DNA of 64,000 nt from Collimonas fungivorans (GTDB lineage: Bacteria > Pseudomonadota > Gammaproteobacteria > Burkholderiales > Burkholderiaceae_D): positions 4,340,001-4,404,000 of the forward strand of contig NZ_CP013232.1 of assembly GCF_001584145.1 (NCBI RefSeq). Reading direction: 5' to 3'. The translations under genes were made by a program, and so were the position numbers. Numbering within the stretch: position 1 is the first letter of the stretch; each line of letters starts with the position of its first letter. Of the stretch, positions 33,067-43,019 are shown one piece after another. The notes under the pieces were generated by a model. That model was given only the letters and a program-made list of their open reading frames with translations. It was not told where the DNA came from and searched no databases.

Positions 33067-33114
33067 GGACTGTTAATCCGCAGGTCCCTGGTTCGAGTCC
33101 AGGCCGGGGAGCCA
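33067..33114 (+). pseudogene. tRNA-Asn (GTT) 3' remnant
   Basis: The 48 bases from GGACTGTTAATCC to GCCA equal the anticodon arm, variable loop, T arm and acceptor 3' strand with CCA of a bacterial tRNA-Asn. The 5' half is missing: the preceding bases do not form D arm or acceptor 5' strand. It is followed by a terminator as at a real tRNA locus. It is most likely an attachment-site relic carried by a mobile element. Confidence 0.82.
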
Positions 33115-33122
33115 ATACATAT

Positions 33123-33152
33123 AAAGGGCTGCAAGCGATTGCAGCCCTTTTT
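33123..33152 (+). terminator. strong terminator after the tRNA-Asn remnant
   Basis: AAAGGGCTGCAA (33123-33134) and TTGCAGCCCTTT (33139-33150) form a perfect 12-bp stem with loop GCGA, followed by more T residues. Confidence 0.88.
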
Positions 33153-33259
33153 CTTTTGTCTTTTTAGACGGGTTGTTAGACACTGTCTAACAAACTCGGA
33201 ATCTTCCCCTGTAACGTCGCGTTTGCTTTCGGACTGATTTGCGTTTGATTCTGGACGTA

Positions 33260-33931
33260 CTACCACTCTCCAAGTTGCATGCTATCGCTTCGATTAGCCT
33301 CTGGAAAAATGACCAGTGCAACCCGTATAAGTTGCGATAAGCATTGATGCGTGAAAGCCGCACAGAAATCACAAGTTTCTGGAGCGTTAATGAGTTTGCC
33401 TGAGGCGAAGGCTGGGCGGCCCCCTCGTTCGGTCGTGTTCCATATCGCCGCAGCTGGGTCAGGGTGGACAACCTTGTGGAGTCGATCAGAGAATTTCTGG
33501 CGCTCGACTTCCGTGAACGTGTACTTATTTGCCTTGTCCAGATGTTGCATAAGCACCTTGAATGAAGGCTGAGTCTTTCGTTCCCACCCGGCATGCCACG
33601 AATCGACTGCGCTAGGCGTATCGCACAAGTAGATAATCAATGCTAAGCGCTCAAGCATTGACCGAAGTAGGATCACTGCTGAAAATACATAGCCTTGACG
33701 AAGCAACTCTCTAATACTAAGTGCGATGCTGATTGCCTGGGGTATGAGTTCGCACGCTGCAGTTTGCAGCGGTGACTTGTTGATTTCAAAGGTATGTTTT
33801 GCAATGGCAAGATTTTTCTGAAGTGCTCGCGGAATCTCCAGATCAAGCTGAAGCAAAGCGACCCGCCCGAGATAGGGTTCATTGTGCGGTAAGTAGACGG
33901 CTTCGGGCTGTCGTGCACGGTCTTCCAACAT
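33260..33931 (-). CDS. hypothetical protein, helical, DUF5677/HEPN-like
   Basis: I do not recognise this 223-residue protein with certainty. It is mainly helical with no signal peptide or membrane segment. The central stretch SIRELLRQGYVFSAVILLRSMLERLALIIYL resembles the Arg-x4-Glu core of DUF5677-type or HEPN-like proteins. A C-terminal CDFCAAFTHQC has closely spaced cysteines. ATG 33931 is chosen because GGGAGAG lies six bases upstream; a GTG at 33967 is possible. HEPN-like genes in islands are often defence or toxin RNases, but the RxxxxH motif is not obvious here. Confidence 0.55.
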   Translation of the reverse strand: MLEDRARQPEAVYLPHNEPYLGRVALLQLDLEIPRALQKNLAIAKHTFEINKSPLQTAACELIPQAISIALSIRELLRQGYVFSAVILLRSMLERLALIIYLCDTPSAVDSWHAGWERKTQPSFKVLMQHLDKANKYTFTEVERQKFSDRLHKVVHPDPAAAIWNTTERGGRPAFASGKLINAPETCDFCAAFTHQCLSQLIRVALVIFPEANRSDSMQLGEW

Positions 33932-34188
33932 TTTTCTCTCCCATAGGTACAAGTTGGCATTTCGCACAAATTGGGCTTTTAACCCGCATGTTGCCAGTTC
34001 GAGTGCCGCTAAGCTGCCGCTCCGCCATTATCCTGTTTTCATTGTAGTAGTTTTGCAACATTTCTAGCTCTCTCTGGAGTGTACGCTGCTCGGCGAATGC
34101 ATATTTATTGCTTTATCAGCTTGCAACATTTTGTTATTTAACGCTACCCTATAAAATTGGCTCAATAGCAATTTTTCACGGAATACCC

Positions 34189-34769
34189 ATGGTGATGCGC
34201 AAGATTGTTGTAGGCGATAAAACTACGACAAGCGGTACGATTCTGCCAAACGCGAACTCAACGTTTTCAGTAGGGCTGGCCACAAGGTTGCGCTAATCGG
34301 GGGACAGGCAACCTGCCTGGCCTGCAAAGGCGTAGGGACAATTGCTAAGGCAGGCGGGCCGCGCCGGATGAATTTCATGGGCGAAGTGGCGCTGGAGGAC
34401 GATATTGTTATTTGTGCGTGCCCCATTCATCCGAAGCTCGTAGCTAACCTACACCACACAATGACTTACGATGACGGCGCGGCGCCCCATGTCGCCGCCT
34501 CGCCGGCAGCGGAAGCCATCAATCCAACTGTATCATCCAGCGCTGTTAGTGAATCAAAAATTGCCAGTTTTGACGAAATGCCGCATGCCAAGGTAGGCGG
34601 GCAAGGATTGGCTGAGCATCCGTATTACGTAGAAACCGAGGATGGGCGCACGTTCTCCGGCGTGACCGACTCCGAAGGCAAGATACCGCGTATCTCTACA
34701 GCCAGCGAGAGCCAATACAAAGTGTATTGGGGGGATGATGCATTGGCTAAACAAGCAGAAAAAGAGTAA
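34189..34769 (+). pseudogene. PAAR-domain T6SS tip protein, frameshifted
   Basis: The first frame gives MVMRKIVVGDKTTTSGTILP and continues to FSVGLATRLR then stop at 34296. The frame two positions later continues the PAAR fold as GHKVALIGGQATCLACKGVG, then DDIVICACPIHPK. Joining needs one base restored (or two removed) in AGGGCTGG near 34273-34278. The C-terminal part (to 34769) carries HPYYVETEDGRTFSGVTDSEG, seen in PAAR proteins linked to amidase effectors. PAAR proteins cap the VgrG spike and carry effectors. It lies directly before the Tae4-like gene. Real inactivation and sequencing error cannot be separated here. Confidence 0.8.
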
Positions 34770-34781
34770 CGGGAACCAAAA

Positions 34782-35423
34782 ATGCCAAATGCGCCGACCG
34801 TCATCAAGACCAACAGCACTAAAGATTCAGTAAAAGAAGTGAATCTCAAAACGGTTTCATTCCAGGAGCTGTGGGACAACTACGTGTCCGGCGCCCCCTA
34901 TAAGGTCGACGGAAAAGTGCCAGACGGATTTGATAATCAATGTGCTATCCGCATGAGCGCGACCTTCCACAAGCTGGGCATTGATATGAAGTCCTTTTCT
35001 TCAAAGGTGGTCAAGCCTGAAAATGGGGAAAAGAGCATAGGCCGTATTTTGCTTGACGGCAAGCCAACAGCCACCCGCGCTAATGAACTTCGTCAGTGGT
35101 TAAACCTGCACCCAATACCCAACATCTACAAGGCTGAGAATATTACAGGCGCGGATTGGCAATCCAAAATCAAGGGGCGGACCGGGATTGTCGCATTCGA
35201 GGGTTACTGGCAGCGTGACTCCGATGGGGCGAGAGATACAAGCGGCGGCCATATTGATCTTTGGAACAAAACCACGCTGACGCCGTCTGTCGAGTCGTTC
35301 CTGAGATTCCGTGCAGGCATAAATCGCATTCCGAATCCAATAGCTTTCCTTCGTGGCCGAGAGGGGAACTGGTATTCGGACCTTGGTAAATCAAAGCAGA
35401 TTCTGTTTTGGGAAATAAAATGA
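34782..35423 (+). CDS. tae4: Tae4-like type VI amidase effector
   Basis: A 213-residue protein with the Tae4 (DL-endopeptidase, cleaving between D-Glu and mDAP of peptidoglycan) signature. Catalytic Cys54 is in FDNQCAIRMS, His157 and Asp159 are in SGGHIDLWN, and GRTGIVAFEGYW precedes the histidine. No signal peptide is seen, as expected for a T6SS substrate. The N-terminal 25 residues are extra. It lies 12 bases after a PAAR gene, which suggests delivery on a PAAR-VgrG spike, and its stop overlaps a membrane protein gene (ATGA). No other T6SS gene is in the window, so this is an orphan effector cassette. Confidence 0.87.
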   Translation: MPNAPTVIKTNSTKDSVKEVNLKTVSFQELWDNYVSGAPYKVDGKVPDGFDNQCAIRMSATFHKLGIDMKSFSSKVVKPENGEKSIGRILLDGKPTATRANELRQWLNLHPIPNIYKAENITGADWQSKIKGRTGIVAFEGYWQRDSDGARDTSGGHIDLWNKTTLTPSVESFLRFRAGINRIPNPIAFLRGREGNWYSDLGKSKQILFWEIK

Positions 35424-35758
35424 AGAGATTCGGGATTGCCTTCGCAGGCTTGGTATTTGGACTGTTTTTAACGTGGCTCTGCCTCTATAGTTTTAGCCAT
35501 ATTGATTGGTCAACGCCCCACGCCCTTTCTCACGGATGCTACGAAATCGACCACTGCCCGAAACATTGGTGGACTTACCCGTTATTTTTCGGAACGCTCT
35601 TTGGCCCAAGCATTGTTTTTTGCCTGCTAAATGTGATTGCGTGGAAGCGGTGGACAGCGCGGAAATGGGGATGGTTTTTTGGAACGTTTATAGTACTCAC
35701 TATCCTATTCTATTTGTCTGGATACATAATCCCACTGTTGCGCTCCTACCTTTCTTAA
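35420..35758 (+). CDS. small membrane protein, possible immunity partner of the Tae4-like effector
   Basis: A 112-residue protein with three hydrophobic segments (about 6-22, 50-70 and 83-106) and no recognised family. The first segment with following HALSHGCYEIDHCPKHWW could be a periplasmic loop holding two cysteines. Its ATG overlaps the effector stop by four bases, the usual place for an immunity gene. Known Tai4 proteins are soluble periplasmic helical dimers, so this would be a different type of protector if it is one. Confidence 0.6.
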   Translation: MKRFGIAFAGLVFGLFLTWLCLYSFSHIDWSTPHALSHGCYEIDHCPKHWWTYPLFFGTLFGPSIVFCLLNVIAWKRWTARKWGWFFGTFIVLTILFYLSGYIIPLLRSYLS

Positions 35759-35792
35759 CGTCACCTCTTTGGTATTTTGCGGAAAGGCCTTG

Positions 35793-36107
35793 ATGGAACA
35801 AATTTACAACGTCTTCCTCTACTACACGAACGACGTTTGCTCCACTGTCGGTTACGTGGCTCATGACTATTGCGGCAGTGATGAGCAAAGTCTCGACTTC
35901 CTAAAAGATAATTTACGTGAAGATTTCCAAAGAGTTTCAAAATTGGATTTGATACGGCAATTCACGCTCTCCGAATACAACGCAAAATGTCGATTGGGCG
36001 AAGGCCAGGCATCTCGGAATCAGCCGTACTACGCTGTGGCGCAAAATCAAGGGGCAGTGAAAGCCCTCTCTGGAGTTAACCCAAGGACGAAAAAAAGCCG
36101 CCCATAA
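35793..36107 (+). pseudogene. truncated hypothetical gene fused to the right flanking repeat
   Basis: The first 71 residues from ATG 35793 (MEQIYNVFLYYTNDVCSTVG onward) look like real coding sequence of an unrecognised protein. At about 36006 the frame enters the duplicated prpR tail, read out of its own frame, and runs through the terminator hairpin to 36107. The native 3' end is therefore lost. The first part may be a second immunity-like gene; no function can be assigned. Confidence 0.55.
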
Positions 36108-36194
36108 AGGCGGCTTTTCTTGAGAAGCCGTTTGACTACCACGGCTAATATTCTTGGCGGAGAGACGGGGATTCGAACCCCGGATAGGCTATGA
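36006..36194. repeat. right copy of island-flanking direct repeat
   Basis: This is the second copy of the segment at 32246-32432: prpR 3' coding end (no longer attached to a gene), terminator and tRNA-Ser 3' end. Here the tRNA sequence continues into a complete tRNA gene. Copies differ at a handful of positions, so the duplication is either old or came from a related strain. Confidence 0.88.
36091..36120. terminator. terminator hairpin in right flanking repeat
   Basis: GCCGCC (36098-36103) and GGCGGC (36110-36115) with an A-run before and T-run after. It terminates the truncated gene on the plus strand and can also stop transcripts leaving tRNA-Ser on the minus strand. Confidence 0.85.
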
Positions 36195-36245
36195 ACCTAT
36201 ACACGCTTTCCAGGCGTGCGACTTCAACCACTCATCCATCTCTCC
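36155..36245 (-). tRNA. serT: tRNA-Ser (GGA)
   Basis: The minus strand starts GGAGAGATGGATGAGTGG and folds as a class II tRNA with a long variable arm. The anticodon loop CTGGAAA gives anticodon GGA (serine UCC/UCU). The acceptor GGAGAGA pairs with TCTCTCC, discriminator G and an encoded CCA follow at 36155-36157. Its 3' end is the right boundary of the island. The symbol is only a placeholder for a serine tRNA gene. Confidence 0.93.
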
Positions 36246-36260
36246 TGCAACTACAATAGC

Positions 36261-36299
36261 GCTTCGTGCAGTTTGATTTTCACGAAGCCGCGTATTATA
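36261..36299 (-). promoter_or_regulatory. tRNA-Ser promoter -10 and leader hairpin
   Basis: A consensus TATAAT on the minus strand lies at 36294-36299. Between it and the tRNA, GCTTCGTG (36261-36268) and CACGAAGC (36281-36288) form a perfect 8-bp hairpin in the precursor leader. No good -35 is evident. Confidence 0.55.
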
Positions 36300-36362
36300 G
36301 CAACAAATCCGGCAGAAACAGAAATTTCTCTTCAATACCCCGCTCCAGCCCTGTTCAGAGGC

Positions 36363-38345
<1,983 letters not shown>

Positions 38346-38408
38346 GCTGTCTCCTGCTTTTTAGTAATTGACGCTAAACATAAACTTTTACACTTACTCA
38401 AGCCTTAC

Positions 38409-38491
38409 GTAGGGTGGGCAGATTTCTGCCCACCCTGGATGCGGACTACGAATGATCGACGTTCCGCGTGGGCACGGAGTGCCCACCCTAC
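38409..38491. repeat. dispersed GTAGGGTGGGCA-type repeat upstream of acs
   Basis: It starts GTAGGGTGGGCAGATTTCTG and ends GTGCCCACCCTAC, with GATCGACGTTCCGCGTGGGC inside. It shares the GGAACGTCGAT block (in inverse orientation) with the copy at 30338-30420. It lies between acs and the divergent DMT gene. Confidence 0.8.
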
Positions 38492-38571
38492 GGTCCTATA
38501 TTGTCAGATGCTAACGCTACCAGAGCCTCACAGTCGGTTATCATCGCACATTCAGCTCATTCCTACAGCCC

Positions 38572-39468
38572 ATGCGTCACACAAAATCTTATGCTTACCT
38601 GGCACTGGCCATGATGCTGGTAGGCGCCAATATCGGTTTCGGCAAGGCCATCATCGCGGTGATGCCGGTGCTGGTGTTCGGCCTGCTGCGCTTTGTGATT
38701 GCCGTGGCGGTGATGGCGCCGCAGTTCTTCAAGGCCGCGCCGCGCCTGCAGCGCCACGAATGGCTGACCTTGTTCGGCCAGGCTTTTTTCGGCACTTTCC
38801 TGTTTACGCTGTGCATGCTGTACGGCGTCCAGCACACCACCGCTACCGCCGCGGGCGTGATCACCAGCACCCTGCCGGCGGCGGTGGCGATCCTGTCGCG
38901 CCTGACCCTCAAGGAGCGGCTGCAGCCGCGTACGCTGGCTTCCATCCTGCTGGCGATTGCCGGCATTGCCGTGCTCAACCTGAGCAAGAGCGATAGCGGC
39001 GACGGCGGCGAGACGCCGCTGATAGGCAACCTGTTCGTAATGGCCGCGGTGCTGTGCGAAGCCACTTACGTGGTGCTGTCCAAGCGCCTGACGCAAACCC
39101 TGTCGCCGATGCGCATCACGGCCTACAGCCATCTGTTCGGCCTGCTGCTGATGCTGCCGTTCAGCCTGACTGCTGCCTTGTCCTACAACTTCAGCCAGGT
39201 CACGCCCGGCATGTGGCTGCTGGTGTTCTGGTATGCGCTGGCGGCCAGCGTGATTGCATTCTGGCTATGGCTGACAGGCACCAAGCACGTGCAGGCCAAT
39301 GTGGCCGGCATCTTCACCGCCCTGATGCCGCTGGCGGCGGCTTTCATCGGCGTGGTGTTCCTGCATGAGAGCCTTAGCTGGGCGCACTTTGTGGCGCTGG
39401 CGCTGGTATTGACCGGGATTGCGGTGGCCAGCTGGCCGCAGCCCATGAAAACCGTGCAAGAAGTGTAA
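38572..39468 (+). CDS. DMT-superfamily (EamA) transporter
   Basis: A 298-residue membrane protein with ten predicted helices in two EamA repeats. AMMLVGANIGFGKAIIAVMP at the start and the second-repeat segment WYALAASVIAFWLWLTGTKH with PLAAAFIGVVFLHE are typical. It is divergent from acs and followed 35 bases later by a YqhA-type gene. Substrate unknown. Confidence 0.88.
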   Translation: MRHTKSYAYLALAMMLVGANIGFGKAIIAVMPVLVFGLLRFVIAVAVMAPQFFKAAPRLQRHEWLTLFGQAFFGTFLFTLCMLYGVQHTTATAAGVITSTLPAAVAILSRLTLKERLQPRTLASILLAIAGIAVLNLSKSDSGDGGETPLIGNLFVMAAVLCEATYVVLSKRLTQTLSPMRITAYSHLFGLLLMLPFSLTAALSYNFSQVTPGMWLLVFWYALAASVIAFWLWLTGTKHVQANVAGIFTALMPLAAAFIGVVFLHESLSWAHFVALALVLTGIAVASWPQPMKTVQEV

Positions 39469-39502
39469 AATAGCGACGCTTTCCCCCTTCCCGATAATTC
39501 CA

Positions 39503-40117
39503 ATGAGCAACATGCAACCATCTGCGCCCAAAAAAGCCATAGGCGTCCTGCCGAACCTGATTTTCATGAGCCGCTGGCTGCAACTGCCGCTGTACCTGGG
39601 CCTGATCCTGGCGCAATGCGTCTATGTTTTCCATTTCTGGGTCGAACTGACCGACCTGATCGGCGCCGTGTTCGGCAATGCCGCCTCGCTCAACCACATC
39701 CTCGATGTCGTCACGATCGATGGCGCGGTGCGTCCGACCAAACTGACCGAAGCCACCATCATGCTGGTGGTGCTGGGGCTGATCGACGTCGTGATGATCT
39801 CCAACCTGCTGATCATGGTGATCGTCGGCGGTTATGAAACCTTTGTCTCGCGCATGAACCTGGAAAGCCATCCGGACCAGCCGGAGTGGCTGTCGCATGT
39901 GAATGCTTCGGTGCTGAAGGTGAAACTGGCGATGGCGATCATCGGCATTTCGTCTATCCACCTGCTGAAGACCTTCATCAACGCCAATGCCTACGACGTC
40001 AAAACGCTGCTGGCGCAGACCGGCATCCACATCACTTTCCTGCTGTCGGCGCTGGCGATCGCCTGGTGCGACCGCATCATGACGGCGACCCAGAACCAGG
40101 CCAACGGAGAGCATTGA
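39503..40117 (+). CDS. yqhA: YqhA-family (UPF0114/TIGR00645) membrane protein
   Basis: A 204-residue inner membrane protein with three to four hydrophobic segments. The combination SRWLQLPLYLGLILAQ at the start, IMLVVLGLIDVVMISNLLIM near 90, and VKLAMAIIGISSIHLLKTFI near 145 is diagnostic of the UPF0114 family. Molecular function is unknown. It may be in one transcript with the DMT gene. Confidence 0.88.
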   Translation: MSNMQPSAPKKAIGVLPNLIFMSRWLQLPLYLGLILAQCVYVFHFWVELTDLIGAVFGNAASLNHILDVVTIDGAVRPTKLTEATIMLVVLGLIDVVMISNLLIMVIVGGYETFVSRMNLESHPDQPEWLSHVNASVLKVKLAMAIIGISSIHLLKTFINANAYDVKTLLAQTGIHITFLLSALAIAWCDRIMTATQNQANGEH

Positions 40118-40124
40118 AGTACAT

Positions 40125-40151
40125 CCGCGTGGGCACAGGTGCCCACCCTAC
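40125..40151. repeat. half copy of the dispersed repeat
   Basis: Only the terminal part CCGCGTGGGC-ACAGG-TGCCCACCCTAC is present, between yqhA and the fumarase gene. It resembles the right end of the copy at 38409-38491. Confidence 0.7.
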
Positions 40152-40190
40152 ATTGTTTAATTTTTACCGAAAATTTTACCGAGAAACGCC

Positions 40191-41747
40191 ATGACCACCC
40201 TAGCCACCCTGACCACGATCAAGCAAGAAGATCTCATCGAGTCGGTAGCCGCTGCGCTCCAGTACATCAGCTATTACCATCCCGTCGACTATATCCAGCA
40301 TCTGGCGCGCGCCTATGAGCAGGAACAGAGTCCCGCGGCGAAAGACGCGATTGCGCAGATCCTGACCAACTCGCGCATGTGCGCCGAAGGCAAGCGGCCG
40401 ATCTGCCAGGACACCGGCATCGTCAACGTGTTCCTGAAGATCGGCATGGACGTGCGCTTCGAAGGCTTCAAGGGTTCGATCACCGATGCGGTCAACGAAG
40501 GCGTGCGCCGCGGTTACCTGAATCCGGACAACATGCTGCGCGCCTCGATCGTGGCCGATCCACAATTCGAGCGCAAGAATACCAAGGACAATACGCCGGC
40601 CGTGGTGCACATGGAACTGGTGCCGGGCAATACGGTTGACGTGCAGATCGCGGCCAAGGGCGGCGGTTCGGAAAACAAGACCAAGTTCGTGATGCTCAAT
40701 CCTTCCGATTCGCTGGTCGACTGGGTCATGAAGACCGTGCCCACCATGGGCGCCGGCTGGTGCCCGCCGGGCATGCTCGGCATCGGCATCGGCGGCACCG
40801 CAGAACGGGCGATGCTGATGGCGAAACAAGTGTTGATGGAAGATATCGACATGTACGACCTGCTCAAGCGCGGCCCGCAAAACAAGACGGAAGAACTGCG
40901 CATCGAACTGTTCCAGAAAGTCAATGCGCTGGGTATTGGCGCACAAGGCCTGGGCGGCCTGACTACCGTGCTCGACGTCAAGATCATGATGCACCCGACC
41001 CACGCGGCATCGAAGCCGGTGGCAATGATCCCGAACTGCGCGGCGACCCGCCACGGCCACTTCGTGCTGGACGGTTCCGGCCCGGCCTACATGGAGCCGC
41101 CATCGCTGTCGGAATGGCCGGAAGTGCATTGGGTGCCCGATACCGAGAAGTCGAAACGGGTTGACCTCAATACCCTGACCAAGGAAGAAGTCGCGTCCTG
41201 GAAACCGGGCCAGACCCTGCTGCTGAACGGCAAGATGCTGACCGGCCGCGATGCTGCCCACAAGCGTATCCAGGAGATGCTGGCCAAGGGCGAGAAGCTG
41301 CCGGTCGATTTCACCAACCGCGTGATCTATTATGTCGGCCCGGTCGATCCGGTGCGCGACGAAGTGGTTGGCCCGGCTGGCCCGACCACTGCCACCCGCA
41401 TGGACAAGTTCACCGACATGATGCTGGAACAGACCGGCCTGATTTCGATGATCGGCAAATCGGAGCGCGGCCCGGTCGCCATCGAATCGATCAAGCAGCA
41501 CAAGTCGGCTTACCTGATGGCGGTGGGCGGCGCGGCTTACCTGGTGTCGAAGGCGATCAAGTCGGCACAGGTGCTGGGCTTTGCCGACCTCGGCATGGAA
41601 GCGATCTACGAGTTCGACGTCAAGGACATGCCGGTGACGGTGGCGGTCGATTCCAACGGCGTCTCGGTACATAACACCGGGCCTAAGGAATGGCAGGAAA
41701 AGATCGCGCATGCCGCGCTGTCTAAAATCCCTGTAACTGCCATCTGA
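40191..41747 (+). CDS. fumA: class I (Fe-S) fumarate hydratase
   Basis: A 518-residue class I fumarase with fused alpha and beta parts, converting fumarate to malate in the TCA cycle. The 4Fe-4S ligands are the cysteines in RPICQDTG near 73, GAGWCPPGM near 192 and IPNCAATRHGH near 283. The beta part begins near 325 and includes TGRDAAHKRIQEML near 350 and GPTTATRMDKF near 405. Length matches the fused form. It stands alone; the fumarate it uses is produced from succinate made by PrpB among others. Confidence 0.93.
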   Translation: MTTLATLTTIKQEDLIESVAAALQYISYYHPVDYIQHLARAYEQEQSPAAKDAIAQILTNSRMCAEGKRPICQDTGIVNVFLKIGMDVRFEGFKGSITDAVNEGVRRGYLNPDNMLRASIVADPQFERKNTKDNTPAVVHMELVPGNTVDVQIAAKGGGSENKTKFVMLNPSDSLVDWVMKTVPTMGAGWCPPGMLGIGIGGTAERAMLMAKQVLMEDIDMYDLLKRGPQNKTEELRIELFQKVNALGIGAQGLGGLTTVLDVKIMMHPTHAASKPVAMIPNCAATRHGHFVLDGSGPAYMEPPSLSEWPEVHWVPDTEKSKRVDLNTLTKEEVASWKPGQTLLLNGKMLTGRDAAHKRIQEMLAKGEKLPVDFTNRVIYYVGPVDPVRDEVVGPAGPTTATRMDKFTDMMLEQTGLISMIGKSERGPVAIESIKQHKSAYLMAVGGAAYLVSKAIKSAQVLGFADLGMEAIYEFDVKDMPVTVAVDSNGVSVHNTGPKEWQEKIAHAALSKIPVTAI

Positions 41748-41796
41748 TCCGATCTGGTCGGTTTTGCAGATGACTGACAACACTCAGGAAATGCCG

Positions 41797-42636
41797 ATGG
41801 CGCAAATCGCGCCCATCGGCATTTTTGATTCCGGCATCGGCGGCTTGTCGGTGCTGCGTCATATCCATCAGGACCTGCCGCTGGAAGATCTCTTGTATTT
41901 TGCCGATTCCGCTTATGCGCCTTACGGCGACAGATCGGAAGCCGAAATTTCCGCGCGCTCGCTGGCCGTGACCGGATTCCTGCTGCAGCAAGGCACCAAG
42001 GCGCTGGTGGTGGCTTGCAATACCGCCACCACTGCTGCCATCAAGGCGATACGCAGCGCCTATCCGGCGTTGCCGGTGATCGGCATCGAACCGGGGCTCA
42101 AGCCGGCTGCCGCGCAAAGCCGCAGCAAGATCGTCGGCGTGCTGGCGACCAAAGCCACTCTGCAAAGCGCGCGGCTGCTGGCGCTGCAGCAGCAGATCGG
42201 CGCGGCCAGCGGCGTGCATTTCGAACTGCAGGCTTGCGTCGGTCTGGTCGATCAGATTGAAAAGGGCGAATTGCGCTCCCCGCAGACTGCCTTGCTGCTA
42301 CGGCGTTATATCGCTCCCCTGATCGCGCAAGGCGCGGACACGCTGGTGCTGGGCTGCACCCACTACCCTTTTGTGCGCCCGCTGATCGAGGAGATCGTGG
42401 CTGAGCTGGCCTCCGGGCCGGTAACCATCATCGACACCGGCGCGGCGGTCAGCAGACAGCTGGTCAAGGTCCTGGGAGAAAACAACTTGCTGCACACTGC
42501 CGCGCGTGCCGGCAAGGTCAGTGCCTTTACCACCGGCAGCCAGTCGGTCCTGTCGGCTACGTTCGCCAGCCTGCTGCAGCTGCATTCGCCGGTGTCGGCG
42601 GTAGCAGCAATCGCCCAGCCCGCGGGAATTTCATAA
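41797..42636 (+). CDS. murI: glutamate racemase
   Basis: A cofactor-independent racemase making D-glutamate for peptidoglycan. Motifs are IGIFDSGIGGLS at the start, catalytic Cys in VVACNTATT and second catalytic Cys in LVLGCTHYPF. From ATG 41797 the product is 279 residues, with AGGA seven bases upstream; starts at 41770 or 41791 would add nine or two residues and have poorer sites. It lies about 50 bases after the fumarase gene. Confidence 0.93.
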   Translation: MAQIAPIGIFDSGIGGLSVLRHIHQDLPLEDLLYFADSAYAPYGDRSEAEISARSLAVTGFLLQQGTKALVVACNTATTAAIKAIRSAYPALPVIGIEPGLKPAAAQSRSKIVGVLATKATLQSARLLALQQQIGAASGVHFELQACVGLVDQIEKGELRSPQTALLLRRYIAPLIAQGADTLVLGCTHYPFVRPLIEEIVAELASGPVTIIDTGAAVSRQLVKVLGENNLLHTAARAGKVSAFTTGSQSVLSATFASLLQLHSPVSAVAAIAQPAGIS

Positions 42637-42652
42637 TTAGCTGTTATTTGAT

Positions 42653-42681
42653 TTGCCAGGCAGCAGGTTACTTTGTATAAT
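42653..42681 (+). promoter_or_regulatory. promoter of tRNA-His
   Basis: TTGCCA (42653-42658) and TATAAT (42676-42681) are separated by 17 bases. The -10 is followed by GCGAGC, a GC-rich discriminator typical of stringently controlled stable RNA genes. Confidence 0.78.
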
Positions 42682-42734
42682 AGCGAGCTGTCTTAGTGCT
42701 GAACAAGCATGGCAGTTTGCAGTAGCAATGCAAT

Positions 42735-42811
42735 GGTGGCTGTAGCTCAGTTGGTAGAGTCCAGGATTGTGATTCCTGTTGTCGCGGGTTCGAGTCCCGT
42801 CAGCCACCCCA
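42735..42811 (+). tRNA. hisR: tRNA-His (GTG)
   Basis: Cloverleaf elements are clear: acceptor GTGGCTG with CAGCCAC, D arm AGCTCAGTTGGTAGAG, anticodon loop with GTG, and T arm CGGGTTCGAGTCCCG. The extra G at 42735 pairs with the C discriminator, as in histidine tRNAs, and CCA is encoded at 42809-42811. Confidence 0.95.
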
Positions 42812-42828
42812 ATAAAATCAAACACTTA

Positions 42829-42854
42829 GCCCGCTCATTGAAGCGGGCTTTTTG
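42829..42854 (+). terminator. terminator of tRNA-His
   Basis: GCCCGCT (42829-42835) and AGCGGGC (42842-42848) form a 7-bp stem followed by TTTTTG. Confidence 0.88.
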
Positions 42855-43019
42855 TTTTCCGCCCTTCCTTCCCACGCCTCGCCAGTATCAGCCGCCATAA
42901 TTCAATCCTCAGGATATTAGCTACATACTTATTATTTTAGCAATTAAAATATATCCTCGCAGATTCCTGAGATGCAAATATTTTCAGATTTTCATGATTT
43001 CTTCGAGCCGACCATACGC

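Noticed and set aside
32931..33266. 111-residue frame on the minus strand over the tRNA-Asn remnant
   Set aside because: It is formed by reading antisense through the tRNA fragment and terminator, which produces familiar-looking spurious peptides.
33980..34025. possible second tRNA 3' end with GTTCGAGT
   Set aside because: The bases around the T-loop-like motif do not pair as a T stem, and no acceptor strand can be found.
40200..41783. 527-residue frame on the minus strand
   Set aside because: It is antisense to the intact fumarase gene and His/Arg-rich without motifs.
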